From: Polaromonas sp.
GTDB taxonomy: Bacteria > Pseudomonadota > Gammaproteobacteria > Burkholderiales > Burkholderiaceae_C
Reading direction: 5' to 3'
NCBI RefSeq assembly: GCF_013817205.1
Contig: NZ_JACDDD010000004.1
Coordinates: 26,457-90,456, forward strand
DNA: 64,000 nt
The position numbers and the translations under genes are program-made. The stretch's first letter is position 1. The number at the start of each line of letters is the position of its first letter. A model generated the notes under the pieces. The model was not told the DNA's origin, did no database searches, and was given only the letters and a program-made list of their open reading frames with translations. Positions 15,353-24,077 of the stretch are shown piece after piece.

Positions 15353-16852
15353 TCAGTATCTTGGAAGGTCGGGATGCGTGATCTGCCCGCCGCGCACCAG
15401 CATTTTTCCGTACTCGGCGCAGCGCTGCAGCGTCGGAATCACCTTGCCCGGGTTGAGCAGGCCCTGCGGGTCAAACGCGCGCTTGACGCCGAACATCTGC
15501 TCGTTTTCCGCCGCCGAAAACTGCACACACATGGAGTTGAGTTTTTCCACACCGACGCCGTGCTCACCTGTGACGGTGCCGCCCATGGCGACGCTGGTCT
15601 CCAGAATGTCGGCGCCAAACAGCTCGCAGCGGTGCAGCTGGTCGGGGTCGTTGGCGTCGAAAAGGATCAGCGGGTGCAGGTTGCCGTCGCCAGCGTGGAA
15701 CACATTGGCACAGCGCAGGCCGTACTTGATCTCCATCTGCTGGATCGCCAGCAGAATGTCGGCCAGGCGCTTGCGCGGAATGGTGGAGTCCATGCACATG
15801 TAGTCGGGGCTGATGCGGCCCGAGGCCGGAAAGGCATTCTTGCGGCCGCTCCAGAAACGCAGGCGTTCGGCCTCGTTCTGGCTCACTGCAATCGCGGTCG
15901 CGCCGCACCTGCGTAGCACGGCGCTCATGCGGCCAATTTCTTCCTCGACCTCTTCCACGGTGCCATCGCTTTCGCACAGCAGGATGGCCTCGGCGCTCAG
16001 GTCGTAGCCCGCATGCACGAAGTCCTCGACTGCCGCCGTCATGGGTTTGTCCATCATCTCCAGGCCGGCCGGAATGATGCCAGCGGCAATCACCGCCGCC
16101 ACCGCGTCCCCGGCCTTGCGCAGGTCGTCGAAGCTGGCCATGATGCAGCGCGCCAGCACCGGCTTGGGCACCAGCTTGACGGTGACCTCGGTGGTGATGG
16201 CCAGCATGCCTTCGCTGCCGACCAGCACCGCCAGCAGGTCGTAACCGGCGCCATCAAGCGCATCGCTACCGAACTCGACTTCTTCGCCCTCCACCGTGAA
16301 ACCGCGCACCTTGAGCACGTTGTGCAGGGTCAGGCCGTACTTCAGGCAATGCACGCCGCCCGAGTTTTCAGCGACATTGCCGCCTATGGTGCAGGCGATC
16401 TGGCTGGAAGGATCGGGCGCGTAATACAGGCCCAGCGGCGCAGCGGCCTCGCTGATGGCCAGATTGCGCACGCCGCCCTGGACCACGGCGGTGCGGCTGG
16501 CCGCATCCACTTTCAGGATCTTGTTGAATTTGGCCAGCGACAGCGTCACGCCCAGCTTGTGCGGCATGGCGCCGCCGGACAGGCCGGTGCCGGCACCACG
16601 CGCCACCACCGGCACGGCCAGCGCGTGGCAGGTCTTGAGCACCGCCTGCACCTGCCCATAAGTCTCGGGTAGGGCCACGACCAGCGGGCGCTGGCGGTAG
16701 GCTGTCAGGCCGTCGCATTCATAGGGCGTGGTGTCTTCGCTGTTCCAGAGCAGCGCGTGCGCCGGCAGCACTGCCTGCAGGGCGCGCACGACCTCGGCCT
16801 GGCGTGCGACGCGTTCCATCTGTTGTTGCGGGGTGGCCAAAGGTGCATTCAT
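15353..16852 (-). CDS. glcD: FAD-linked oxidase, GlcD-like (glycolate / D-lactate dehydrogenase family)
   Basis: A 499-residue flavoprotein of the VAO/PCMH type. FAD-binding PP-loop VARGAGTGLSGGAMP near residue 84 and GGNVAENSGGVHCLKYG near 151, then LVGSEGMLAI near 200, and a C-terminal FAD-oxidase domain with NVFHAGDGNLHPL and GGTVTGEHGVG (substrate/metal-binding histidines). It oxidises a 2-hydroxy acid such as glycolate or D-lactate. The ATG at 16852 is preferred to the upstream TTG at 16876. Partner subunits GlcE/GlcF are not adjacent, so the exact substrate is open. Downstream on the same strand lie lrgAB; upstream is an R2 repeat and a LysR gene. Confidence 0.85.
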   Translation of the reverse strand: MNAPLATPQQQMERVARQAEVVRALQAVLPAHALLWNSEDTTPYECDGLTAYRQRPLVVALPETYGQVQAVLKTCHALAVPVVARGAGTGLSGGAMPHKLGVTLSLAKFNKILKVDAASRTAVVQGGVRNLAISEAAAPLGLYYAPDPSSQIACTIGGNVAENSGGVHCLKYGLTLHNVLKVRGFTVEGEEVEFGSDALDGAGYDLLAVLVGSEGMLAITTEVTVKLVPKPVLARCIMASFDDLRKAGDAVAAVIAAGIIPAGLEMMDKPMTAAVEDFVHAGYDLSAEAILLCESDGTVEEVEEEIGRMSAVLRRCGATAIAVSQNEAERLRFWSGRKNAFPASGRISPDYMCMDSTIPRKRLADILLAIQQMEIKYGLRCANVFHAGDGNLHPLILFDANDPDQLHRCELFGADILETSVAMGGTVTGEHGVGVEKLNSMCVQFSAAENEQMFGVKRAFDPQGLLNPGKVIPTLQRCAEYGKMLVRGGQITHPDLPRY

Positions 16853-16946
16853 GGGCGGGCTCGCAGGCTGGGTCAAAAAAGCACTTTAATGCAAAGCACG
16901 CGCGGCCGGTGTGAAGAAAATGCAGGCTGGCCGTGAAAAACAAAAC

Positions 16947-17004
16947 GCTATCAAATCAGTAGCTGCTCGCGCCCGCCCAATAAGGGCTGGAGTCCCAAAA
17001 GATC
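16947..17004 (+). repeat. Dispersed repeat R2, copy B
   Basis: Starts GCTATCAAATCAGTAGCTGC, continues CGCGCCCGCC and AATAAGGGCTGGAGTCC, ending near AAAGATCAAC. It fills most of the intergenic gap between the LysR gene and glcD (both minus strand), so it lies in the 5' region of glcD. Confidence 0.7.
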
Positions 17005-17023
17005 AACAATTGTGGCGACAAGC

Positions 17024-17905
17024 TCAGGTGACCGATTTCTTGAGCCAGTCGGCAAAGGCCGCGCACTCCCAGCGGTCCATCAGGCCGGTGCGCCAGCACA
17101 GGTAGTGGGCATGCGGGCTGGGCACGTTGCGCTCGTACAGGCGCACCAGCGAGCCGTTGTCCAGCCAGGGAGCGCCCAGCTTGAGCCGTATCAGCGCCAC
17201 ACCCATGCCGGCCGCTGCTGCGTCGCACATCAGGCCGATGTCGTTGAACTGCGAACCATCCACCGGTTCCGGCCAGTCCAGCGCGTGCGCCGCAAACCAG
17301 GTTCGCCAGGGTTCCAGCGGCGAGCGCAGCAGCGCTTCGCCGTCCAGGTCCTCTGGCGCTTCGAAGGGCCCGTGCTCGCGCACATACGCCGGTGAAGCCA
17401 GCGGCGTGACCTCGTCCTTCATCAGGCAGACATGTTCGACATCAGCATAACGCCCGGTGCCGAAACGCACCATCAGGTCGGCATCTTCGGCCACCACGTC
17501 GAGCAGTGGAATCGACACCTGCAAGGTCAGGTCGATCTCGGGGTAGGCATCGGTGAACTGGCGCAGGCGCGGGATCAGGATGGAGCGCGCAAAGGTCGGC
17601 GTGACGGCCAGGCGCAGCTTGCGTTTGCCAGGTGTGCCACTCTGGCCGGCCGTGCCGGGGAACTTCTGCAGGATGGCGATGCCTTCACGCACATGGGCCA
17701 GATACTCGCTGCCCTCGGTGGTCAGCGAAAAGTCGGCCCGACCAAACAGCTTGGTGCCGATGATCTGCTCGAGCTGCTTGACCCGGTGGCTGACCGCACT
17801 CGGCGTGACGTTGAGCTCCTCCGCCGCCTGCGTGACGCTGCGCAGCCGCGCCAGTGTTTCGAAGGTGAGCAAGCACTGAATGGGCGGGATTCTTGGTGCA
17901 CTCAT
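17024..17905 (-). CDS. LysR-family transcriptional regulator (GcvA-like)
   Basis: A 293-residue regulator with an N-terminal winged helix (residues 9-67: LLTFETLARLRSVTQAAEEL, VTPSAVSHRVKQLEQ) and a C-terminal effector-binding domain. The helix-turn-helix spacing and PPIQCLLTFE opening are typical of the GcvA/AmpR-like subgroup. It is followed by an R2 repeat and glcD, and preceded by purU on the same strand with an R1 repeat between. A link to the glycine/one-carbon enzyme PurU next door or to the glycolate oxidase is plausible but only positional. Confidence 0.85.
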   Translation of the reverse strand: MSAPRIPPIQCLLTFETLARLRSVTQAAEELNVTPSAVSHRVKQLEQIIGTKLFGRADFSLTTEGSEYLAHVREGIAILQKFPGTAGQSGTPGKRKLRLAVTPTFARSILIPRLRQFTDAYPEIDLTLQVSIPLLDVVAEDADLMVRFGTGRYADVEHVCLMKDEVTPLASPAYVREHGPFEAPEDLDGEALLRSPLEPWRTWFAAHALDWPEPVDGSQFNDIGLMCDAAAAGMGVALIRLKLGAPWLDNGSLVRLYERNVPSPHAHYLCWRTGLMDRWECAAFADWLKKSVT

Positions 17906-17926
17906 TCGGCGATGTCTTTACCAGCA

Positions 17927-18014
17927 GGGGCCGCGGGACCGGCTTTGCCGGACCGCAGGCGCAGCGGCCCCTACGGGGGGCAGCGCAGTACACGCAGTGA
18001 CAAGCGTGGGGGGC
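17927..18014 (+). repeat. Dispersed repeat R1, copy b (most complete)
   Basis: Contains GGACCGGCTTTGCCGGACC, the hairpin core GGCCCCTACGGGGGGC, then CAGCGCAGTACACGCAGTGA and CAAGCGTGGGGGG. Both GGCTTTGCC-like and CACGC...GCGTG parts can fold. It ends just before the purU stop codon. Confidence 0.8.
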
Positions 18015-18018
18015 ATAT

Positions 18019-18891
18019 TCATTTGAAAATCACCGTTTTGTGTCCATTCAAAAGCACCCGGTGTTCGCTGTGCCACAACACCGCGCGTGCCAATACCTGG
18101 CTCTCGGTGTCGCGGCCCATCGCGGTCAGGGCTTCCACGGTTTTGCTGTGGTCGGCGCGCGCCACGTCCTGCTCGATGATAGGGCCTTCGTCGAGATCCG
18201 CGGTCACGTAATGGGCCGTTGCGCCAATCAGCTTCACGCCGCGCGCATGCGCCTGGTAGTACGGTTTGGCGCCCTTGAAGCTGGGGAGAAACGAGTGGTG
18301 GATGTTGATGGCCCGGCCTGCGAGCTTGCGGCACAGGTCGTCGCTGAGGATCTGCATGTAACGCGCCAGCACCACCAGCTCGGCGCCTTCGGCCTCGATG
18401 ATGTCGTACTGGCGTTTCTCAGCCTCGGCCTTGGTCGCTGCCGTCACCGGGATGTGGTGGAAGGGGACGTTGTAGCTGGCCGCCAGCTGGTAAAAATCGC
18501 GGTGGTTGGAGATGATCGCGCGAATGTCCAGCGGCAGCAGGCCAGACTTCCAGCGGAACAGCAAATCGTTCAGGCAATGGCCTTCCTTGCTGACCAGCAG
18601 CACCGTGCGCATGGGCTGCGTGGCCTGGTGCAGGCTCCAGCGCATGCCAAACTGCGTGCCCAGCGCCTTGAGTTGTTCCTTCAGCGCTTCGAAGGACAAA
18701 TGGCTGCAGCCGAAGCTGACGCGCATGAAAAACAGGCCCGTGGCATCGGCGGCCGCGTCGTCCCGCTTGTCGTCGCTGAACTGCGCCGCTTCCAGGATGT
18801 TGCCGCCACGCTCAAACAGAAAGCCGGAGACAGCGTGAACAATTCCTGGCCGGTCTGGGCAGGACAGGGTGAGGATATAAGTGGGGCTCAT
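18019..18891 (-). CDS. purU: Formyltetrahydrofolate deformylase
   Basis: A 290-residue enzyme that hydrolyses 10-formyl-THF to THF and formate, supplying formate for PurT and balancing one-carbon pools. Residues 1-85 form an ACT domain (YILTLSCPDRPGIVHAVSGF), and the C-terminal part is a formyltransferase fold with FHHIPV, INIHHSFLPSFKG and HYVTADLDEGPIIEQD, carrying the catalytic Asn/His/Asp region. I start at ATG 18891 (MSPTYILT) rather than 18969, because GACAAT lies 15 nt upstream as a likely -10 and the longer N-terminus has no family match. It is the only gene between the divergent aminotransferase gene and an R1 copy. Confidence 0.93.
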   Translation of the reverse strand: MSPTYILTLSCPDRPGIVHAVSGFLFERGGNILEAAQFSDDKRDDAAADATGLFFMRVSFGCSHLSFEALKEQLKALGTQFGMRWSLHQATQPMRTVLLVSKEGHCLNDLLFRWKSGLLPLDIRAIISNHRDFYQLAASYNVPFHHIPVTAATKAEAEKRQYDIIEAEGAELVVLARYMQILSDDLCRKLAGRAINIHHSFLPSFKGAKPYYQAHARGVKLIGATAHYVTADLDEGPIIEQDVARADHSKTVEALTAMGRDTESQVLARAVLWHSEHRVLLNGHKTVIFK

Positions 18892-19019
18892 GGGGGATGA
18901 ATTGTCGCAGGTGCCGCGCCCCACGGTGCCCTCGCTCAGCGGATTGTCGCCCGGAGTGCCAGAATGCATCAGACGCCGCCAAACCGGCTGCCGCCCAATT
19001 CAAAAAAAGGAGATATTTG

Positions 19020-20360
19020 ATGGCTTACCCCGACTTCAACATGGACCACCAGTGGCTGCCGTTCACACCCAACCGCAGCTTCAAGAAGGAGCCGCGCGTG
19101 TTTGTGGCGGCTGACGGCATGTTTTTCACCACCCACGACGGCAAGCAGGTGCTCGACGGCATCTCCAGCCTCTGGTGTGTGGGCGCTGGACACAATCGCA
19201 AACCGATCAACGAAGCCATCAAGAAGCAGCTCGACACGCTGGACTATTCCACCGCCTTCCAGGCCAGCAACGACCAGGCCTTCCAGGCCGCCGAGATGAT
19301 TGCCGCCATGGCGCCGGGCGACCTGAACCAGGTGCTGTTCTGCAACTCCGGCTCGGAGGCGGCCGATACCTCGCTGAAAGTCGCGCTGGCCTACCACCGC
19401 GCGCGCGGCGAAGGTCACCGCAATGTGTTCATTGGCCGCGAAAAGGGTTACCACGGCGTCGGTTTCGGCGGCATGAGTGTGGGCGGCATCCCGGCGAACC
19501 GCAAGGTCTACGGCGCGGCCCTGCTGCCGCGCGTGGACCACCTGCGTTTCATCCATGACCCGGTGAAACACGCCTACATCCACGGCGCTGAGCCGGTCTG
19601 GGAAGAAGACCTGTTGCTGGAGCTGGAAAACCGCATCCTGCCGCTGCATGACCCGAGCAACATCGCGGCCGTAATCGTCGAGCCGGTGGCCGGCAGCGCC
19701 GGCTGGTATCTGCCGCCCCAAGGTTATCTCAAGCGCCTGCGCGAGATCTGCGACAAGCACGGCATCCTGCTGATTTTTGACGAGGTCATCACCGGCTTCG
19801 GCCGTCTGGGAACCAACTTCGGCGCGGACTATTACGGCGTGGTGCCCGACATGCTGAACTTCGCCAAGGCGGTGACCAATGGCGTGATTCCGTTGGGCGG
19901 CGTGATCTGCACCGACCGCATCTACAACACCATGATGGAGGCCAACGCCGGCAGCCCGGCGCATGCCATCGAGTTCTTCCATGGCTACACCTACTCGGGG
20001 CATCCGGTGGCCTGCGCGGCGGCCATGGCTACGCTGAACCTGTTTAAGGAAGAAAAGCTATTTGAACGCGCCGGCCAGATGGGCGTGGTGCTGGGTGACG
20101 CGGCGCACAGTGCCTTCAAAGGCCTGCCGAATGTGATCGGCATCCGCAGCCTGGGGCTGGCGGCGGCGGTGGAGTTGTCGTCGATTGCCGACTCGCCCGG
20201 CAAACGCGCTTACGACATCTTCATGGACTGCTTCCGCAACGGCGTGCTGGTGCGGCCGGCGGGTGAAAACATCGTGATCTGCCCGCCCTACATCGTCGAG
20301 AAAGAACATGTGGAACGCATCGTCAGCGTGGTGGCCGACGCGATCAAAAAGAACGCCTGA
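19020..20360 (+). CDS. Class III aminotransferase (omega-amino acid : pyruvate type)
   Basis: A 446-residue PLP enzyme. The start at ATG 19020 has a strong AAAAGGAG site 7 nt upstream; the frame open from 18897 is not needed. Motifs: FCNSGSEAADTSLKVAL (PLP phosphate loop), GREKGYHGVGFGG, LLIFDEVITGFGR, and the Schiff-base lysine in NFAKAVTNG (Lys283), plus FFHGYTYSGHP. The length and HQWLPFTPNRSFK opening fit the beta-alanine/omega-amino acid:pyruvate aminotransferases. Probable role: catabolism of beta-alanine, taurine-like or diamine-derived omega-amino acids. Exact substrate is unresolved. Divergent from purU. Confidence 0.88.
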   Translation: MAYPDFNMDHQWLPFTPNRSFKKEPRVFVAADGMFFTTHDGKQVLDGISSLWCVGAGHNRKPINEAIKKQLDTLDYSTAFQASNDQAFQAAEMIAAMAPGDLNQVLFCNSGSEAADTSLKVALAYHRARGEGHRNVFIGREKGYHGVGFGGMSVGGIPANRKVYGAALLPRVDHLRFIHDPVKHAYIHGAEPVWEEDLLLELENRILPLHDPSNIAAVIVEPVAGSAGWYLPPQGYLKRLREICDKHGILLIFDEVITGFGRLGTNFGADYYGVVPDMLNFAKAVTNGVIPLGGVICTDRIYNTMMEANAGSPAHAIEFFHGYTYSGHPVACAAAMATLNLFKEEKLFERAGQMGVVLGDAAHSAFKGLPNVIGIRSLGLAAAVELSSIADSPGKRAYDIFMDCFRNGVLVRPAGENIVICPPYIVEKEHVERIVSVVADAIKKNA

Positions 20361-20380
20361 TTTTTCCGGTGTGAACCCGT

Positions 20381-21256
20381 TCAGGATGGTTTGATCCTGT
20401 CTTTCAGGTCGGCGCAATAGTCTTTCACCGGCACGGCCGGCGTGGTCCAGATCACGTCGAAGGCTGGCGCTTTGCCGGTGCTCGCACGCGTATCAGGCTC
20501 CACCGGTGGTGGGGGGCCGGCGCGCAGCAGCACCGCCTTGACTGTCATGCCGTCTGGCAGGTGTCTCGGCACGCCCAGCTCGCGATTCACATGGCCGCTG
20601 CCGGCTAACAGCACCACGGTCTTGCCGGGCAATGCCGCCTGTTCAATGGTGCGGGCCATGCTGATGTCGCGCGCCACCTGGATACGCGTCATCGGCGAAA
20701 TCTGGGTCTCAGGCAGCAGATCGCAGTGGCTCCCGCGGATCGCTTGCTGCTGGGCTTTGAGTGCCGGGCCCGGCAGCCGGGTATCGAGTTGCGAGTCGGC
20801 CATGGCGGCCCGCATCTGCGTCGCCGGCAGGTTGGCACCCAGCACCGGCACACCGGCCTTGACCGCGACCATCACGGCCGGGCCGTAGGCGGCCCAGGGC
20901 CAGCTTTTGCTGTTCCAGCCCAGCGCTTGTTGCACCTGCAGCTGCGTGCTGTTTGATTTGAGCGCGGCGGTGCTGCTGCCGGCGTCGGCCATCTCCAGCG
21001 CCAGCGCGCCCAGCTTGCCCTCCACAGCCAGCCGTGCCACCACATGCTGGTGGATGTGCTGGTGTTCTGCGGCGTCGTGCTGTTCTCCCAGCAAGACCAC
21101 GTCAGCAGGCAGCAGGGCATCGGTGCGCACGGTGATGTCGTTCGGCGCCTCGGGAAACAGACGGGGCTCGGGCACGCGGGCGCAGGCCGACAGAATGACA
21201 AGCAGGACGCAGCAGGTCCATCGCGCGGAAGAAGGAGGCATGGTGGCGGGGTACAT
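20381..21256 (-). CDS. ChaN-family haem-binding-like lipoprotein
   Basis: A 291-residue lipoprotein with signal core WTCCVLLVILSAC and a lipobox Cys. The body matches the ChaN/DUF399 fold: VVLLGEQHDAAEHQHIHQHV (GExHD motif), ALEMAD, and the closing VVLLAGSGHVNRELGVPRHL. Family members bind haem and are often associated with iron acquisition. The start is placed at ATG 21256; another Met five codons on is equally possible, and the frame from 21349 is longer without a signal. It is convergent with the aminotransferase gene (20 nt gap) and divergent from an AbrB-like gene remnant. Confidence 0.78.
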   Translation of the reverse strand: MYPATMPPSSARWTCCVLLVILSACARVPEPRLFPEAPNDITVRTDALLPADVVLLGEQHDAAEHQHIHQHVVARLAVEGKLGALALEMADAGSSTAALKSNSTQLQVQQALGWNSKSWPWAAYGPAVMVAVKAGVPVLGANLPATQMRAAMADSQLDTRLPGPALKAQQQAIRGSHCDLLPETQISPMTRIQVARDISMARTIEQAALPGKTVVLLAGSGHVNRELGVPRHLPDGMTVKAVLLRAGPPPPVEPDTRASTGKAPAFDVIWTTPAVPVKDYCADLKDRIKPS

Positions 21257-21328
21257 ACGAGGCACATCGTAAAGCCTGGCGCATGCCTGTCCCGCTTTTC
21301 TCCCCTGATCTCCCTGCTTTCCTTGTTG

Positions 21329-21662
21329 ATGTCCGTCAAGCCTTGGCACATTGCCTGCACCCTCCTGCTGGCGCTGGCTGCTGCCGGCCTCTGCATTGAC
21401 CTGCGCACGCCCCTGCCCTGGATGATTGGCCGCTGCTGGCCGTCGCCTGCGCTTCGGTGGCCACTGCGCTCGGGCTTTATTTCACGCCGCAGGTCATAGC
21501 GCTGGTGGCCAGCCTGTGGTGGGCGATTGTCTGGGCGCTGCTGCTGGGCCTGGGGTTTGGTGCCTGGTAGGTGTGCCGACTGGTGGCCGTGCTGGTGCTG
21601 GTGGCGCCGCTGTACCGCTGGCTGTATCCGCTTGCTGCGCAATCGCAAGCCCCGCGGCCGTG
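21329..21662 (+). pseudogene. Decayed AbrB-type (DUF/AmoA-like) membrane protein gene
   Basis: The frame begins MSVKPWHIACTLLLALAAAG and LRTPLPWMIG, then shifts near 21432 (one C missing in GGCC-GCTGCTGG). It continues in another frame as LLAVACASVATALGLYF and LVASLWWAIVWALL up to a stop near 21570. A following stretch (about 21580-21662), LVAVLVLVAPLYRWLY, looks like the C-terminal helix of the same family. Intact AbrB-family membrane proteins are about 350 residues, so most of the middle is missing. This looks like an internal deletion plus a frameshift. Confidence 0.55.
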
Positions 21663-21673
21663 AATTCGGGCTT

Positions 21674-21955
21674 TCAGTGCAGCGAAACCGGTGTGTGCGC
21701 CAGTTCGGCGTAGCCCTCGAGCGTGTCCTCGATTTCTTCCTGTGTTGGCGTGTTTTGTTGCCAGCCGTTCAGGCGCTGCTGAAACATTTCGGCCCAGGAG
21801 CCATCGAGGTAAACCTCTTTGCCCGAGCGCTTGTCGACGATTTCGAAACCATGGCGAGCGAGCTCGGGCACAGCCGGGGCCGGTGCCGACTCTTCGGGCG
21901 CGTTGGCGTGGATTTGCACCACCACAAATGATTCTGAGTCGTAGAGCATGTGCAT
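21674..21955 (-). CDS. DUF3567 family protein
   Basis: A 93-residue protein beginning MHMLYDSESFVVVQIHAN, the characteristic opening of betaproteobacterial DUF3567 proteins, followed by GFEIVDKRSGKEVYLDG and an acidic C-terminus. AAGGA lies about 12 nt before ATG 21955; an upstream ATG at 21976 is less likely. Function is unknown. Its stop lies 11 nt beyond the end of the AbrB-like remnant on the other strand. Confidence 0.75.
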   Translation of the reverse strand: MHMLYDSESFVVVQIHANAPEESAPAPAVPELARHGFEIVDKRSGKEVYLDGSWAEMFQQRLNGWQQNTPTQEEIEDTLEGYAELAHTPVSLH

Positions 21956-22055
21956 AGAGCTTGGGTCCTTGTACATAAGATAGCAACGGACCGGCCAAGT
22001 TCAAGGCTTACAGGGTAAATCCGCGAATTGCGGGAAAAATCACGGAAATCAGCCT

Positions 22056-22122
22056 GGCCACGCGGCATGCGAAGCGGTTCCTCGGGGGCGGGGCGCTACA
22101 TGCAGTGAACAACCTCTTGGGA
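22056..22122 (+). repeat. Degenerate R1-like repeat, copy c
   Basis: Shows weakened R1 blocks: GAAGCGGTTCCTCGGGGGCG, then GCTACATGCAGTGAACAACC. The GGGGGC core and ACA-GCAGTGA segment resemble R1, but the second hairpin is lost. It lies between DUF3567 and the DUF3108 gene end. The rest of 21956-22134 holds nothing I recognise. Confidence 0.35.
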
Positions 22123-22134
22123 AACTACAGCCAG

Positions 22135-23208
22135 TCAAAGCGGCTTTTCAGTGCTGCGCAACTGCTGATCCACAAAATCACCGTTTTGCTGGGTGATGCG
22201 GGTGCGCACCGGCAGCCAGCCGATCGCAGGGGCGAGCCAGACTTCGACGGTCTGGTCATAGTCGCGTTGCGGCTTGCGTGTGAGTTTGACGGCGATGAAT
22301 TCGCCGGCGGGAAGGCTGAGCTTTTCCTCGGCCTCGACGACAAAAGTCCAGGTGTCGGCGGTGGTGGGGCCGGCGGTGTAAAGCGAGATGCTGCTGCCGC
22401 GTGGATACCTCGCCGGGTCGCCGGCCAGCAGGCTGGCGAGCTGCACAAAAACGCTGACCCTGTCCTGTGCGCCGGCCTGCCAGGGCACATCGGTCGTGTT
22501 GACGCTGAAAGTGATCTTGCCCTTGTCGGGCTGGAAGTGAGCCGCGCGTTCACTGCGCGACTTGTCGAGAAAACGCGTGGGCGCCAGTCCGTCGCCGGTG
22601 AGGCGGCCCTTGCTGGTCATGGAACGCTCGCCCAGTCCGAAGGCGCTGACCACCATGCTGAGCTGGTAGGCCTCGCCATCCTGCTGCCAGTCCAGCTGGG
22701 CCTGCGCGTGATAGTCCATGGTCTTGGAGCGGCCGGTCATGCTGTATTTCAGACGCGCCGACCCGGGGATGCTCAGCGCCCCGGCCGCCGCCACCAGTGT
22801 CGGGGGGGCAGGTGCTGCAGCAGGGACGGTTTCGGGCACGGGTGCAGAACTGGCCTGGGGTACTTCGCGAGCTGCCGGTTCTGGTGCCGGCGTTGCTATT
22901 GATTCGATAGCTGCTTGCGCAGGCAGTGAAAGGGCTGGAGGCACATTTGCTTGTGAAATGGAAGCCGAGGGCCGGATCGGGCGGCGAACCGGCGGCGGCG
23001 CGGGGGGTGCGGCTTCAGGGCTGAGGGGCTTGATCTCAATGCTGCGCGTGATCAGGGGCCGCAGCGTGAGCGGCGTGTCGGTCGCCACGCCCCATTGCGC
23101 CGGTGCGGCCTGCAGCAGCAACACATGGGCCAGCACCACCGCGCCGGTCAGCAGCAGCAGCGGACGCAGCGGCGGCGCCGCAGTCATCCGGGCCGGCAGG
23201 GTGTTCAT
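22135..23208 (-). CDS. DUF3108 periplasmic protein with Pro/Ala-rich linker
   Basis: A 357-residue protein: one N-terminal hydrophobic anchor (residues 11-32, LRPLLLLTGAVVLAHVLLLQ), a Pro/Ala-rich linker of about 100 residues and a C-terminal beta-rich DUF3108 domain (LKYSMTGRSKTMDYHAQAQL to the end). Start ATG 23208 overlaps the iclR stop (ATGA), so the two are coupled. The longer frame from 23364 lies inside iclR. Part of the linker (PALSLPAQAAIESIA) is encoded by a copy of dispersed repeat R2, so the linker has grown by repeat insertion. Function is unknown; TonB-like linkers span the periplasm. Confidence 0.72.
   Translation of the reverse strand: MNTLPARMTAAPPLRPLLLLTGAVVLAHVLLLQAAPAQWGVATDTPLTLRPLITRSIEIKPLSPEAAPPAPPPVRRPIRPSASISQANVPPALSLPAQAAIESIATPAPEPAAREVPQASSAPVPETVPAAAPAPPTLVAAAGALSIPGSARLKYSMTGRSKTMDYHAQAQLDWQQDGEAYQLSMVVSAFGLGERSMTSKGRLTGDGLAPTRFLDKSRSERAAHFQPDKGKITFSVNTTDVPWQAGAQDRVSVFVQLASLLAGDPARYPRGSSISLYTAGPTTADTWTFVVEAEEKLSLPAGEFIAVKLTRKPQRDYDQTVEVWLAPAIGWLPVRTRITQQNGDFVDQQLRSTEKPL
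22895..22950 (+). repeat. Dispersed repeat R2, copy E, inside coding sequence
   Basis: On the plus strand it reads GCTATTGATTCGATAGCTGC, TTGCGCAGGC, GTGAAAGGGCTGGAGGC and ACATTTG, matching the intergenic R2 copies block by block. It lies wholly within the DUF3108 gene (minus strand) and is translated in frame as part of its linker. Confidence 0.65.
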
Positions 23209-24077
23209 GCGTTGGCGTAACCCAGATCGCTGCTGAGCTGGCGTGCAGCGGCTGACAGCGGTCGTGCCACGGCGCCGTCCCAGTCCGGGTCGAAGTTGGC
23301 CAGCGAGCCCAGCGTCACCATGCCCAGCACCAAGTGGCCGTCGGCGTCGAACACCGGGGCGCAAAAGCCGGCGACGCCGGGCAGGAGGGTGTCCACCACC
23401 CGTGCCATGCCGCGGCGCCGGACCTCGTCGAGCAGCGCCGTGACTTCAGCCATGCTTCTGGGGACGTCCTTGCGCGCGAGCTTCTGCATGCGCGCCAGCT
23501 CGTCCCTGAGCAGTGGCGGCAGGCGGTCGTGCGACTGATGGCTGTTGTTCGCCCAAGGGCGGGTGCTTTCACCAGCCGGCTGCGCCATGAAGGCCGAAAA
23601 ACACAGGCCGGTGGCCGAGGTCAACAGCGGCATGACATCGCCCAGGCGCAAATTGACAGTGATGGCCTGCGGCGACTCTTCCCAGTGCACGATGGTCGGC
23701 CCTTGGTTTCCCCAGACAGCCAGTGCCAGGGTCTGGCCGATTTGCTCCATCAGCGGCGCCATGCGCTGGCGCGCGAGTTTGACGCTGTCCAGCCGTGACA
23801 GCGAGGCCAGGCCGAGCGTGAGCGCCGCCGGGCCGAGGTCGTAACGTGTGGTGCCGGGGTCCTGGGTCACCAGTTGCAGGCGCTGGAAGCTCACGAGGTA
23901 ACGGTGCGCCTTGGCGGCGCTCATGCCGGCCGCAGCGGCCAGGTCACGCAACATGAGCGGACCGGGCGAGGTGCCCAGCACCTGCAGCAGGCTGAAACCG
24001 ACTTCCACCGACTGGATGCCAGCACGCTGCGCGGGCAGGCTGGTCGGTGCTTTGGCGGGGATGGTGCGCTCTTTCAT
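23205..24077 (-). CDS. IclR-family transcriptional regulator
   Basis: A 290-residue regulator with an N-terminal winged helix (residues 24-85: LLQVLGTSPGPLMLRDLAAA, MSAAKAHRYLVSFQRL) and a C-terminal GAF-like IclR effector domain (LPLLTSATGLCFSAFM, GFCAPVFDADGHLVLGM). It is divergent from the FAH-family hydrolase gene across a 113-nt AT-rich gap, the usual arrangement for a regulator of the neighbouring catabolic gene. Its stop overlaps the DUF3108 start (ATGA). Control of the aromatic-type catabolic hydrolase is inferred. Confidence 0.88.
   Translation of the reverse strand: MKERTIPAKAPTSLPAQRAGIQSVEVGFSLLQVLGTSPGPLMLRDLAAAAGMSAAKAHRYLVSFQRLQLVTQDPGTTRYDLGPAALTLGLASLSRLDSVKLARQRMAPLMEQIGQTLALAVWGNQGPTIVHWEESPQAITVNLRLGDVMPLLTSATGLCFSAFMAQPAGESTRPWANNSHQSHDRLPPLLRDELARMQKLARKDVPRSMAEVTALLDEVRRRGMARVVDTLLPGVAGFCAPVFDADGHLVLGMVTLGSLANFDPDWDGAVARPLSAAARQLSSDLGYANA

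Noticed and set aside
14810..15916. Long plus-strand open frame (368 codons) over lrgA and glcD
   Set aside because: Low-complexity Arg/Ala/Gln-rich product; the minus strand encodes two recognisable families there.
18892..19019. Glycine or THF riboswitch between purU and the aminotransferase gene
   Set aside because: No conserved aptamer elements, and the purU leader appears to be only a few nucleotides.
21527..21931. 134-codon plus-strand frame in the AbrB remnant and DUF3567 region
   Set aside because: Cys/Trp-rich, mixed-frame product without family features; it crosses a recognisable minus-strand DUF3567 gene.
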